Positions 38,201 through 49,558 of a stretch of 64,000 nucleotides of DNA are shown here, one piece after another. Source of the DNA: Rotaria sordida. Lineage: Eukaryota; Rotifera; Eurotatoria; Philodinida; Philodinidae. The notes under the pieces are model-generated. The model made no database searches, was not told the DNA's origin, and saw only the letters and a program-made list of their open reading frames with translations. Location of the stretch: contig CAJNOL010000217.1 of NCBI GenBank assembly GCA_905250125.1, positions 1-64,000 on the forward strand. Direction: 5' to 3'. Position 1 is the first letter of the stretch. The number at the start of each line of letters is the position of its first letter. Made by a program: the position numbers and the translations under genes.

Positions 38201-38994
38201 TGAAGTTTTAAAAAACTAATTTGATTTAAAAATTCAAATGAATATTTTTAATAAATAAAAATAAGTTTAAAATGATTAATATTGATAGTTGTAGAATGTA
38301 AATAATCTTAAAGAAGTATAGTCAATATCCGTCAAGAACAACAACAAGAAAAACATAGTCAAGTTTTTTCTATTAGAAAACATCGTCAATCCGTCTGTTG
38401 TTATTTCTTTTTCTAACCATTTTGTTCGCCAGAGGTTTTGCTTTTTGATAAAATTGCCATCGCGCATCTAGAAATTTTTCCAATTGAAAAACTCGTTTAT
38501 ATAATAGACACATTTCTCTTTCAAATCATATATATATTCTTTTTTTAAAAATTTATAATCTTAATCAAATAATTAAAAACTTTCCAACTATCCATCAAAT
38601 CTTATCTTGTTCGTCATATGTTTACACATTTATTTCAATATTATTATGATTAAATTATTGAATATTTTATATAATATTATAGAGAAAAGTCTTTTCTATC
38701 AAATAGGATTAAAATTTTTTTAAAATAAAATAAAATTCTATGAAAAAAATCTAAATTTGTTGAAGAGGGCTTGAACAATTGTAAAAAATCTCGCTTGACA
38801 AAACTGATCCTATGTGCGGTTCGACTCGTTTACGGAGAAAGAAGGAGAGGAAAAAAAAGCAAGAACGACAACGACCAACATAGACTATCACCATCATTCT
38901 CATTCATTCTATCGACATCGTTCTCCCGCGCACACGCACATATACACATCTTTTTTTTTTTTGCTTCATATTCATATATATTAAATCAAATAAA
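35277..38994. other. Gene-free AT-rich stretch
   Basis: No gene supported; extremely A/T-rich. The last ~100 nt before 38995 has a long T tract (38949-38961) followed by the H1 start region. Confidence 0.5.
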
Positions 38995-40080
38995 ATGACT
39001 GATCTTACAAATCCAACATCATCAACATCATTTAATACATCACAAACAGGAACAACAACATCAGGTTCAAATACAAATAAAAAAAGTAAAAGTAATTCAT
39101 TAAATAAAAATCGAAAAGTTCAAAATACAAAAACTCATCCAAAATATTCTCTTATGATAAAACAAGCAATAACACAATTAAATGATCGTAATGGTACATC
39201 AAAAGCTGCTTTATTAAAATATATTTTAGCTAATTATAAAGTTAATCCAACAACAGCAAATCAACATCTTAAATCAGCATTACGTGCTGGAATTAAAAAT
39301 ACAACATTAAAACAAACAAAAGGTATTGGAGCAAGTGGAAGTTTTAAATTAAGTTCAACATCATCATCACCAGCAGCAACAAAAAATAAAAAATCATCAC
39401 CTAAAAAAACAAATAAATCAACAACAAAAACAAATAAATCACCAAGTCGATCAAAAACATCAACTACAAATAAAAAATCAACTAACACAAATAAATCTCG
39501 TTCATCATCTAAATCGAAATCAACAACTGGAACAACTAAACGAAAACGTTCAGCATCTCCAACAAAAAAAGCTCCAGCTAAAAAACCTGCTACTACTAAC
39601 GTTAATAATCCAGTAGCAGCAACAACAACAACAACAGCTACACCATCAACAGCTAATACTCAAATAAAAAAGAAAACAACAACAACAACAACAACAAAGG
39701 CTAAAACAGGTTAGTTTATTTATTAATAATAAATAAATATATTTCATTTGAATTATTTAATATATGTTTATATAGCTGCTAAACCAAAATCGAGAACATC
39801 AATTAAAACAAAATCTTCAGGTAAAACAAAAAGTCCAAAAAAGAAATCAACTTCAACAAAAAAGAAAACATCTGCTGGATCATCAAAAGCAAAAGCAAAA
39901 TCATCGAAATCGAAATCATCAACTGGAAATGTAGCTAATACACCTTCAACAACAACTACTGCCGCTACTACAAATGTTGCTAATACGAGTACAAACGTAG
40001 CTTCAACAGGTAAAAAAGCTCGTAAAGCTCCAACAACAACAAAAAAAGGCAAAACTTCAAAAAAAACAAGCAAAAAATAA
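38995..40080 (+). CDS. Linker histone H1-like protein
   Basis: Exons 38995-39709 and 39776-40080 (GT..AG, phase 1) give 339 aa. A winged-helix H15 domain occupies about residues 47-120: HPKYSLMIKQAITQLNDRNG, SKAALLKYILANY, and the basic wing IKNTTLKQTKGIGASGSFKL. The rest is a very long Lys/Ser/Thr/Ala tail with SPKK-type and TKK repeats, typical of H1 C-terminal tails that neutralise linker DNA, but with stretches of threonine and asparagine that are unusual. It acts in chromatin compaction. An intron inside the tail and an AATAAA at about 40427 suggest a polyadenylated, replication-independent type. I saw no histone 3' stem-loop. Confidence 0.85.
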
Positions 40081-40815
40081 ATGAAGAATTAATGTATATT
40101 ATGTAATAAGATCTATTTTTTCGTTTATTTACTACCCTTAGAATGTACTTTTCTATAATATAATTTCATCATTCATTGCACATATTATACACTTAACATA
40201 TTATATTCTTTCTTCGGGTTTTTTTTTTCTTTCCATGTTGTTTATTTGTTGTCTTTGTAAAGCGTATTATGAACGCTGATATTAATTATTATTATAACTA
40301 GATATATACATATATATATATATATATATGTGTGTGTTGCCCTTTTCTTTTTTCTTGCTTTTGCTTTTGTGTGTGTATATATATATAGACGTACATTCTT
40401 TTTCTTGTCTCGCCGCTAACTGAGATTAATAAAAAAGAAAAAAAACAAAAAATTATTTTATTCTTTTACTTGAAGAATATTTGCAGATAATATATGAATA
40501 TATAAAATATTTTAACTGGATATTCTTAAATAGATATATCAATAAATATAAAGCACCCTTATAAATAATGTTAAAATAGTGAAGTTTAACAAATAAAAGG
40601 TGATCATATTGAATATATTGTTTGTCGAACGAATATTGAATCAATGAATAAAAATAATGATCAATTGAAAAACGATCAATTTTTTCTATATCTTGTTTAT
40701 ATTAAAATAAACGAAGCAAGATTATATAATAAAGATAATAAATAATGCACAATAAAAGTATAGAATGAATATGAGCATATTAGTTGAAATAGATATAGTG
40801 ATAAAATAATTAAAT
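40081..40815. other. Intergenic between convergent genes
   Basis: 3' flank of the H1 gene (TA microsatellite at 40308-40328) and of the small acidic ORF on the other strand. No gene seen. Confidence 0.5.
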
Positions 40816-41028
40816 TCAATGTTGTAGTTGAATATTCATTTGAGGTGGTTCTTTTTTAGTTTTATCATCTGATTTAGTTGATGTTGAATTTATTTGTTTT
40901 GGTTGTATTGGATAATCATCATCAGAAATTCCGTATTCTTTTCGAATTTCTGCAGTATTTTCCTCAGCTGTTGCTTTTGCTGCATCTTGTTCTCGATTTT
41001 CAATTGATGAATTAATGTTTTCAGACAT
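40816..41028 (-). CDS. Small acidic protein, probable second cistron
   Basis: A 70-codon frame starting MSENINSSIENREQDAAKA and containing EIRKEYGISDDDYPIQPKQ. It is hydrophilic, rich in Glu/Lys/Ser, without a signal or membrane segment. I do not recognise the family. It lies 48 nt downstream of the methyltransferase stop on the same strand. Its ATG is preceded, four bases upstream, by a T-rich tract ending TTTTAG, a textbook 3' splice acceptor. I infer that it is the downstream cistron of a trans-spliced dicistronic transcript. Alternatively, it is the last exon of a longer gene. Confidence 0.6.
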   Translation of the reverse strand: MSENINSSIENREQDAAKATAEENTAEIRKEYGISDDDYPIQPKQINSTSTKSDDKTKKEPPQMNIQLQH

Positions 41029-41052
41029 CTATCTAAAATACAAAAAAAAAAA

Positions 41053-41071
41053 GAGAATTTATTAAATTCTC
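41053..41071 (-). promoter_or_regulatory. Intercistronic perfect hairpin followed by T tract
   Basis: On the minus strand the sequence GAGAATTTAATAAATTCTC is a perfect 9-bp stem around one base. It is followed immediately by a run of about 12 T and then TATTTTAG. It lies between the methyltransferase stop and the acceptor of the small ORF. Confidence 0.5.
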
Positions 41072-41076
41072 TTTTG

Positions 41077-41949
41077 TTAAATTTTTGAAACAATTATTTG
41101 CACAACTGGTATTTCAGAAAATTTTCCTTTAATTAACTCTCGAATTTTTTCTATAATACGTTCTCTGATTAAATAAATATTATCATTTTGTGTCCATTGA
41201 TTAGTTTTTAAATGTTCAATTAACCAATTTGGTGTCATTAACATAAAATCAAGATCAAAAGTTAATGGCGATCGATGAATATCAATTGTACATGATTCAA
41301 GTTTAAGTCCAGATTTATTTGCTGTTTCTTCTAAAGATTTTCTTGATCGAGTTGTTATTGATTTTTTTCGATTTATTGTTATAAAATATTTTGGATAATT
41401 AAAATAAGTTAAGGCATCATTAATATATGTTTCAATTTGATCACATTTATAATGTTCTGTTTCATCAAATGAATGATACCATATTGTATAAAGAAAAAAA
41501 CCTTTTTTAGGTTTAAGTAATTTTGATATAACAGGATAAATATTATTTTCAGACATTAAATGCATTGAAGCATTACAAAGAATAAAATCAAAATAATGAA
41601 GAGGTAAATCAGGTATTGTAAGACAATCTTCAGCAGCGACATTATATAAATGAGAATTGTTTAGATTTTGTTTTGCGTGTAAAAACATTCTTTCAGCTGG
41701 TTCAATAAGATATAATGATGATGGTGATATATGAAGATATTCGATTAATAATTTCGATACTAAACCAGTTCCAGCAGCTAAATCAATAATATTTATATCT
41801 TTATCATATTTATCTCGATGTTTTTCAACAAATTTAATAAGACCCATAGCCATATTAGAAAATATTTCATAATTATTAATTAATATTTCATAAGGATCAG
41901 CACGTATATGCCACGAATCAATTGTTTTCTTACGTTCATTATCATCCAT
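41077..41949 (-). CDS. SAM-dependent class I methyltransferase, intronless
   Basis: A 290-aa protein with a Rossmann-type methyltransferase core. Motif I IIDLAAGTGLVSK (about 54-66) binds SAM, an acidic end of strand 2 is at YLIEPAE, motif II-like NVAAEDC follows, and motif IV-like FDFILCNASMHLM at about 119. After these comes FFLYTIWYHSF and a mixed C-terminal domain that may hold the substrate. The substrate cannot be told from sequence; small-molecule methyltransferases of this shape are common. It lacks introns, unlike most neighbours, so gene transfer or retrocopy is possible. It is the likely first cistron with the small ORF that follows 48 nt after its stop. Confidence 0.8.
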   Translation of the reverse strand: MDDNERKKTIDSWHIRADPYEILINNYEIFSNMAMGLIKFVEKHRDKYDKDINIIDLAAGTGLVSKLLIEYLHISPSSLYLIEPAERMFLHAKQNLNNSHLYNVAAEDCLTIPDLPLHYFDFILCNASMHLMSENNIYPVISKLLKPKKGFFLYTIWYHSFDETEHYKCDQIETYINDALTYFNYPKYFITINRKKSITTRSRKSLEETANKSGLKLESCTIDIHRSPLTFDLDFMLMTPNWLIEHLKTNQWTQNDNIYLIRERIIEKIRELIKGKFSEIPVVQIIVSKI

Positions 41950-42496
41950 TGTTTTATATCAAGAAAAACAAAAACAAAAATGAATAAATATTAGTTTTAT
42001 TGTTTTTTCTTGGAAGATTTATTTATTTATTTATTTATTCATACAATTCAAAGAATAATCTTAACGCCAAAAAAAAAACAAACAAAACACAAAAATCAAT
42101 AAAAGTGAAAACACCGTCGTTTTCAATCTCATTCTCCTTCATCATTTCACAATTATATTTTTAAAAAAATCAATTGACAAAATAACAAAATGAAAGATAA
42201 AACTCATGCAGACTATACGAAACGGAAGAATATATTCATTTCGATTAAGAAATCAAACAAAAAAACAAAGATTCAGCTAGTGTCGACTAAAATAAAATCA
42301 CTGTCGTACATATAGATACAATTTATTACTTTTTTTCCTTCTTAGGAATAAAATATAGGAGTTAATTAAAACATATTATGATTATGAATCGTTTAAAAAC
42401 CAAGTCAATGTAATTGTATAGAATGAATAAATATGAAAGGATTATTTGTCTCATATAATAATGATATGATGAAATAAGAAAGTAAATAGTTTCTAT
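41950..42496. other. Intergenic
   Basis: A/T-rich spacer between the methyltransferase start and the kinase stop, both on the minus strand. No further feature seen. Confidence 0.4.
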
Positions 42497-45400
42497 TTAA
42501 ATAGACATTCTAACAGCACCTGATGATATTTGAACATGATTTGTGTCTGTTGTTGAATCGTTTATAGTTGTTGATGTTCGTGGAATATAATTTGCTTTGG
42601 ATATATGTTCAGACAAAATTCGACTAAAATCATTACATAAATTTGGATAATGTCGATCATTATTTAGAAATAAACGTCGTAAATTTTCAAATAACTCAAC
42701 ACCATTTTCCGTATTATGTGTTAAATTATTATTTGAAGATGGAATATTATAACGAATTGAAAGCTATTTTAAAATAAGAAAGTTTTTTTTATTAAAGATA
42801 AATTTTTTTATTTTTTTTTTTAATTAAAATTACATCATCAAATATTGATTTAAATAATGGATTTACTTCAATCGATTGTTTGGGCTAAAATCATATAATT
42901 AAATAATAAAAATAGATCGAAAAATAAAGAAAAAAAACGATTCTTTTTTTCTTGGCAGAGAAGATTTCAAGATGATAAATTTATTTTTAAAATTTCGTTC
43001 TAATAATAATAATATAAGATGATTTAAATGACATACTAAATGAGCATAATTGAGAGATGATTTTACAGTTCCACCTCCATATTCCCATTGAGATGAATTA
43101 TGTTTTGATCTAAAAAATGAATTATATTAATAAATATAATATTTAATTAATTATTTATTTGACTAACTGATCTTCATCTGAACTTGATCCACTATCAGAT
43201 TTTTCTTCATGATCATGTTTTTTTTTCCAATTTTGATAACGTATTATTAATTCAATTAAATATTTTGTTGGTTTTGTTGTTGAAACAAATTTAAATCGAC
43301 GTAATTGTGTAGCTGTTGGTCTCTTATATGAAAAAAAAAACAAAACAAAAATGATAAATTTCTTTCTTTTATTTAAAATAATTATTTCTTTTTGAAAAAT
43401 TACATGTTGAGGATTTTTTTGTAAACAAGCTTCAACAAATTCTCTAAAAGCATCTGAATAATCTTTTCCAGGTAATTGTGGTGGAGGATTTTTTGGAATT
43501 TGTAATAAAACACGCATTGGATGTAAATCAGAATTAGGTGGTTCACCTTTTCCTAATTCAATTGATGTTATACCAAGTGACCATATATCTGCCTACAAAA
43601 ATCATATTTTCAATTCATTATTTTTTTTTTTTTAAATTAGTATTAATTAGAAAGTTAGAGAATTTCTATCGAAATATGATTATTATATCTAATCTATCTA
43701 TACGAATTAACAATGAAATAATTCTTTTCATTATTCAATTTAAATATAGATTTATTCAATTTTAATTTTAGTTGAGTTATTTTATAAATAGGAAAAATTA
43801 ACAATGATTAATCAAATATAAATCTATAGATAATTATGTAAAAAAAAACACAAGACAATTAAATAAAAAGTATTTTAAATTAAATCAATAATATGTTTTA
43901 TTAAAAAACAGAATTAATCATAGCTCTAGTTCACTTTTACCAGAAAAATCCTCGAAGAGTTCCCAGAAAATTGTCAAGCATTTCACGATGAGTTTAAAGA
44001 TTCGTCAAGAAATTTCTAAAAATCTTCTGGGCGCTAAAGTGAACCTATTCATTTTTTTCACAACTATGTTACTTTTTGTCAACCGAAATCTATTTTTTCA
44101 AAAAAAATTTTTAATTTTTTAAAAGAACCTTCCACCTAAGCCGTTTAACAGATCTCATCTCAACGAACGAGTTCTGCGGATCAACTGTTAACTCACAGTC
44201 AGAAATAATGAATTATCGGGGAGAGGGATCAGGTAGAAGTTCAAATGATATTTATTATTTACGAGGAAAGGGCCCCAAATGATCTGTCGCTTTTGACTTG
44301 GAACTATGTACGTCAAAATGAGCTACGAATACTGTGAAAAGAGTTCGAGCCGATAGCTTGTATCTGTTAGCTCAATACCGTGGTTCCCGTCAGAAACATC
44401 AGGAAAACTTATTTTCGAATTTCGACTTGGAAATTTGCATAGGGACAGACCTCAATGAGAATGGTTTGCTGTGAAAGTTTCAGATATTTTCATTGTTTCT
44501 ATCCTAGAATACAACTATGGTGACAGAAGATTTTTCACATTACTTACAAACGCAGATTCTAATGCTCTTATTTCAGATTAGGAGCATTCTGAAATGTTGA
44601 AACTTTCAGAATAAACTATTCTCATTGAGGTCTGCCTCTATGTAAAGTTCCAAATCGAAATTCGAAAATAAGTTTTTCTGGTAGTTCTGATGGGAACCAC
44701 GGCATTAAGTTAACAGATACTATAAAAATGCACTATCTCACCAGACCTCGAAACGGGTCATCCGGTCCGATGATTTTATCCTTTTTTGCAATAAATTTTT
44801 CTGAGATTTGGCTCACCCCTGAGGGAGGGAAATAAGAGGAAGCTTCTTCACGCTACCCCTTCCCCTTGATCATCACTTTTTACAAAAGTTGAAAAGTATG
44901 AAATAGCTGTCTAATGAGAAAAAAAATCTTTGTAAACGAAGTTTCTTTCGGATCCGAGCCATAAAAAAAGTGGCTCGATTTTGAGGTCTGCAAGCTATGA
45001 ACGTGAACTCTTTTCGCAGTATTCATAGCTCGTTATGATGTATATGATTCCAACTTAAAAGTAATGGATCATTTAGGAAGCTTCCCTCGTTAGAAAAAAA
45101 TGAATGTTAAAAATAAACATTTATATATTTTTATAGCCGCGAAAGAAAACAGTAAATGCATTCCTGCAATCCCTCATAAATTCTCCTGAATGTTTTTTCG
45201 TTTTTTTCTACTCTCTAAAACTCGGGGATTCACTAGGGATTTCTCTGGAGAAAGTACAGAAAAATCTTATTTTATAAATTCACATTTTGTTTTATAAGAA
45301 AAGCAGATAATATTCCGTTCGATCTGCTTCCAACGGTGCGAATATGATTATAATAGCATCCGATACATAATAATAAAAAAGGTTGAGATGAAAATTGTTT

Positions 45401-47036
45401 GTTATTTATCTATGAAATCCAGTGTGCATTATGTCAAGATATTCTTATGTGTATAAAACATTGCATTGTTTTATTTATAGATGAAATAGTCGACCAGCAG
45501 CTGTCTGCTTGCATATTGTATATGTCAAAGAACAAATTTAATAGAATTCTTATATGATAAATCTTCCACCTATTTCAAATGTTAATTGAGATGTGGCGTC
45601 ATTTTTCTAAGGATTTTTCGATAGATTGTCTTTTAATTTATGTCTTCTGTTAGCTACTAACATAAACATGTTCTCATGACAAGTATTTTTCATCAGTAAA
45701 TTGAATTTTCTTCAAGTGTTGAGAAGAAAAAAAAGCGAATTAATCATTTATCGAAAAAAATAATTTGATTCATAGGATCGACAATAACTCGAACAGAACT
45801 TTATTTTTTTTTTCTAAAAATTGGATGTGCATGTGTAAAATAAACTTTTTTATTTATAGATTATCGATTTGTTTTTTTGAGGTACATCTTCTAATATATA
45901 TTCTCTTTTAATAAAATATATTAGCTGATGAAAAGATAAGTTAGAAGAAATAGCCATTAATTATGGGTCACTCATTATTATTTTGTCAAATATCTATTAT
46001 CGTTCGGAATATTACAATCAGATTTTTCATAATGTAATCCTGTATCAAAATTACAGAAAATAATTGTAATTAAATAGATAAATGACAGCATAGACTGAAT
46101 GATATCGATAAAAATAAGTTCAATAAAATATATTGAGAGTTGAATATATAATAGATAAATATCCTTAATCATTCTGTTATTTTCAAAGTAGATTCTTTAT
46201 TTATTATTGACATAAACGTAGGAAGAGCGCATATTTTAGTTTAAAGATGAAAACAATAATAGGAAGAATAATTTATAAAATAATCTTACCGAATAATCAT
46301 ATTTATGTTGCATAATAACTTCAGGTGGCATCCAAAAAGGTGTTCCAACAAAAGTACATCCTTTATTAATTGATTCTGTTAATTGTTTTGCAACACCAAA
46401 ATCTGCTAATTTAACATCTCCATGTTCAGAAAGAAGAATATTAGCTGCTTTTATATCACGATGAATTTTCTTTTCCCAATGTAAATATTCAAGACCTTTA
46501 AGAACTTCTCGTAAAATAATTGCAATATATTTTTCATTAAATACACCAGGTTTCATTAGATCTAATGCTGAACCACCACCGAGATATTCCATAACAATCC
46601 ATAATTTAGTTTCCTTATTTATAATCAAAATTAATTTATTCAATGAAAAATAAAATAAATTTACTTTTAAATAAGAACCAAAATATTTAGTTACATATGG
46701 TGAATTACATTGAGAAAGTACTTGAATTTCTTGTTGAATATCTTCGATTTCATCTTCAGATTTTTCCAAATCGATTATTTTAATTGCAATGATATTTGAT
46801 AATTTTCTATTTATACCTTTATAAACTTCCTTTAGAAAAAACAAAAATAATAAAAAACAAAAAACAAAATAAAATAAATCATTTACTCCAAATGATCCAC
46901 GACCAATATGTTCAAGTCGTTGAAATAGATCTTCGGGATCAACTTGACCCTAGATAAATTATATTTCAACTATTTTATTAAATTATTAAATATATTATCA
47001 TACTTTTTGTTGAGACACTTTTGAAGTACCAATCAT
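42497..47036 (-). CDS. Ste20-type Ser/Thr kinase, GCK-III subfamily (MST3/STK24-25-26-like), 9 exons
   Basis: Exons 47036-47004, 46949-46887, 46829-46665, 46613-46290, 43592-43404, 43322-43168, 43109-43037, 42884-42834 and 42763-42497; all GT..AG, phases agree, 439 aa. The glycine loop IGRGSFG is at 26-32, catalytic Lys49 in [13 protein letters not shown] with Asp140, DFG at 158-160, and activation segment CTFVGTPFW with the expected Thr at 174. Then MPPEV, where most kinases have [19 protein letters not shown], and a C-terminal acidic/serine tail ([11 protein letters not shown]) with the weakly conserved GCK-III dimerisation region. In animals these kinases bind CCM3/MO25 and act in Golgi, polarity and STRIPAK signalling. 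A TTTTTTTAG acceptor lies ~20 nt before the ATG. Intron 4 is 2.7 kb and hosts a foldback element; the rest are 44-236 nt. Confidence 0.93.
44262..45093. repeat. Long foldback element in kinase intron 4 (family F, copy 1)
   Basis: Nested inverted arms. The outer arm starts ACGAGGAAAGGG...AAATGATC and runs through GAGCTACGAATACTGTGAAAAGAGTTC (44262-44347), matched inversely at 44995-45093. The inner arm 44371-44490 is matched at 44589-44720: CCGTGGTTCCC, CTTATTTTCGAATTTCGA, CAGACCTCAATGAGAAT and GAAAGTTTCA are all present in both. About 270 nt on the right side are unpaired. It has no coding frame. Confidence 0.8.
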
Positions 47037-47154
47037 TGAACTTTAAAAAAAAACTAAAAAAAGAAATTTTATTTTTATTTCGTTTCTTATTTAACTTACA
47101 TTTTATTATTTATTTAAATGTAAACAATAAATTACCGTCTCATGTACAGATAAA

Positions 47155-47668
47155 CACATTTTTGTTTTACTTGTTGTTATAGTGAATTTTAATGGTGTAG
47201 AATTGAGACGCAATACAAAGTAAATACATTCTAAAGAAAAATATACTTTCACTTTATTCGTTCTTGCTTTTGACTTAGTAACAACTAACGTTTAGCTTAC
47301 AAATTATTTTCATTGGTTGAATGTTTAAGCCAAACAGAAATATGAATTTGTTTCAATAAAACACGAATATCTTATTTTATTAGTTATTCTTTACTAGTAT
47401 CTTAAGAATTCTTTCTTTTTTTTCAGTAAATAAAATAATGACTTAGTAATTTACTAACGTAGATGAATTACTCAAGTATTTCGTAATAGAGAGAATATAA
47501 ATAGAGAATATTCAACGGGTCTGAATATGTGTTTCCCGTCAAAATCCAAGATCGTTTTATCAGGTATAGACCTTTCACTCTTATCAAAATTCTATTAGAG
47601 GAAAAAATCATAGAAAAAAAAGAATTTGAGATAAATTTTATTTTATTTTTTTCTTTTGTATATAAACA
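47155..47668. repeat. 5' flank of the duplicated PDE12 segment, copy 1
   Basis: Nearly identical to 60755-60799 joined to 61799-62240. It includes GAATTTTAATGGTGTA, GAGACGCAATAC, a long shared block from AACAACTAACGTTTAGC to TCATTGGTTGAATG, and the tail before the gene start. It therefore shows that the duplication included at least ~470 bp upstream of the PDE12 coding region. Confidence 0.85.
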
Positions 47669-48450
47669 ATAAATGCGGAAACTTCGAATTTAAATCCGAG
47701 AGTTATGTGTACTTCAAAAAGTGAATGAGACAGATGAGTCGTTCTAGAACGTGTGGACATCAAAATTATACTGGGGAACCTACCCTCTAAACTGTTGATT
47801 TCTATTGAGTATTGCCAAACCAATAGGACTTGGGACCGAATACAGAGAAAATTTCAACTCTTCCCCTTCATTTACCCTAAGAAAGTCGTTTTTCCTATAA
47901 CTTGATTTCTATTGGTCACTGCTCAACCAATAGTATTTCGATGGAAGTGGAATACAGATTCGAGTTCTTCATCTCAGAAAACCTCGAAGTATCATCACTG
48001 TGATCGGAAGATAGAGCTCTATTTCTGGATCAATTAGATCGTGGACAAAAATCTAACCTAGTTCTCTTTAATTATCTTTGTGATAGATGAGTCAACCTTC
48101 TTGTTTCTTTATGTTTTATATACCATTTTGTAGCTCGTGAAATTCTCTATCGAATGGTATATAATAGTTGGGGTTTTAGTTGACTATGATAGGAAAAGTC
48201 TTTTACGAAAGTGGGGATGGGTCGATCTTTCCATAGGGAAGGTGCAGGGAAAAATGAGTATTTTTGCAATAACTCAGGAACGGCTCAGCCAATCCTTCTC
48301 ATCTTCTTCTCTCAACCGAGATATTGTTAAGACTGAACTGTGTAGAAAATTTCATCGCGATCGGACTCTCCTTTCGAAAGTTATCGAATAAACGGACGGA
48401 CGGCCGGACACACTGACCGATTTTAGTAGTGTACTCACTTTTTGAGTACA
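47669..48450. mobile_element. 0.78-kb insertion with terminal hairpin between duplicated flank and PDE12 copy 1
   Basis: Absent from copy 2, where TATATAAACA runs straight into CAAAAACAAAA before the ATG. It ends in a perfect hairpin TGTACTCA-CTTTT-TGAGTACA (48430-48450). A subterminal inverse relative of that end, GTGTACTTCAAAAAGTGA, lies ~40 nt from the left end. It has an internal ~100-nt repeat (TTGATTTCTATTG...CAACCAATAG, at 47795 and 47898). The 3' hairpin and short subterminal repeats recall Helitron/Helentron-type non-autonomous elements. That class is a guess. Confidence 0.6.
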
Positions 48451-48470
48451 CAAAAACAAAAAAAAAAGAG

Positions 48471-49558
48471 ATGTTTCTTCTTATTCGTTTATTCAATATT
48501 GATCTGATTCGTCATTATTCTAGTAGTAGTCGAGAATTTTATGCTACATTGAAAAAATCTTATCGTTCAACAAAATTAAATTTATTTATGGCATCAAATA
48601 ATCGAACATGTTTTATCTTTGATAAAGATGATTCAACTAAAATTCTTATTCAAATGGTTTATGAAATACCTTCAACAAAAATACGTCGTCAATTTAATTT
48701 ATTACGTTCTGTTGATGAATCTCTTTCACAAACAATACATCGTTTAAAATCTAATATTGAACGTGCTATTATCAAAGAAAATAAATTAAATAAACGTATT
48801 AAAAAACGAGAGAGAAATATAACACCTCATCGTGTCTTATAATGTTGAATATAATGCACTAGGTTTGACTTTTTTTTAATAATTATTTTTTATAATTAAT
48901 ATTTATTGTTTAGCTGTTATTAAATATAGTTTTCCTGATAATATATTGACAAATACAACAAGAACAGCATTTCTAGATATTGATTATGGTGATGATGATG
49001 AATATTCATTATTTGATATGTATGTTGCAGATTATATAAAACGATAAGAAAATGATGATGATTATGATGACACTGAATGGATACATGTACATCCAGGGAT
49101 GTGGCGAAGAGAAAACCGTGGGGATGCAAGAGACATTTTTTCAAAAGTTGAGGGTGTATTCAGAAAATTTTGAGCGTGAGAAGATCCATTTACAAAATTT
49201 TTAAAAAGTGGGGGCGGTGCAGAAACTTATTTTTCCAACTTACGATCTTTTTTTTCAATAAAAATACAGGTTTTTGCTGGGAAAGAACAAACACTTTTTA
49301 AAAGTGGGGAGTGCGCACCCCCTGCACCCCGTGATGGCCACATCCCTGTCTACATCGTCGACCTTTTTCTATATTTTCTAATGAACATGTTTATAAATTT
49401 ATACGCCTTGCATGTTTACCTCGAAATAATATGTTTAATATAAGGTATGCAAGCTGAACATACATAAAAACAGTCGAATTATTCTATGTCCATTCGATTT
49501 ACCAATGAATAAAAGACGCCAATTAACTGAAGAATATTTTACAGTTGACTCAAATAAG
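48471..49558 (+). pseudogene. PDE12-like gene copy 1, broken
   Basis: Over exons 1-2 it matches the open copy at 62265. It starts with the same mitochondrial-type leader (MFLLIRLFNIDLIRHY). Lesions: a deletion of about 113 nt after codon ~118, corresponding to 62629-62741 of copy 2, which shifts the frame into a stop at 48839-48841; an in-frame TAA after ADYIKR near 49047; and a 255-bp hAT-like insertion at 49094-49348. Homology stops near 49558, at the exon 2/intron 2 border of copy 2, so the catalytic half was never copied or was lost. It is not expected to make a working phosphodiesterase. Confidence 0.85.
49094..49348. mobile_element. hAT-like MITE inserted in PDE12 copy 1
   Basis: A 255-bp insertion with inverted ends CAGGGATGTGGC / GCCACATCCCTG. 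It is flanked by an 8-bp target duplication TGTACATC (49086-49093) and TCTACATC (49349-49356), one mismatch. The paralogue near 62997 shows the empty site with a single TGTACATC. Ends of the CAGGG type and an 8-bp duplication are hAT hallmarks. It has no coding frame, so is non-autonomous. Confidence 0.9.

Noticed and set aside
39261-40073. Phe/Val/Asp-rich minus-strand frames
   Set aside because: Antisense readings of the lysine/threonine-rich H1 tail.
41053-41071. Rho-independent terminator
   Set aside because: The shape (hairpin plus T run) matches a bacterial terminator, but the genome is eukaryotic and the T run leads into a splice acceptor, so it is described as an intercistronic hairpin.
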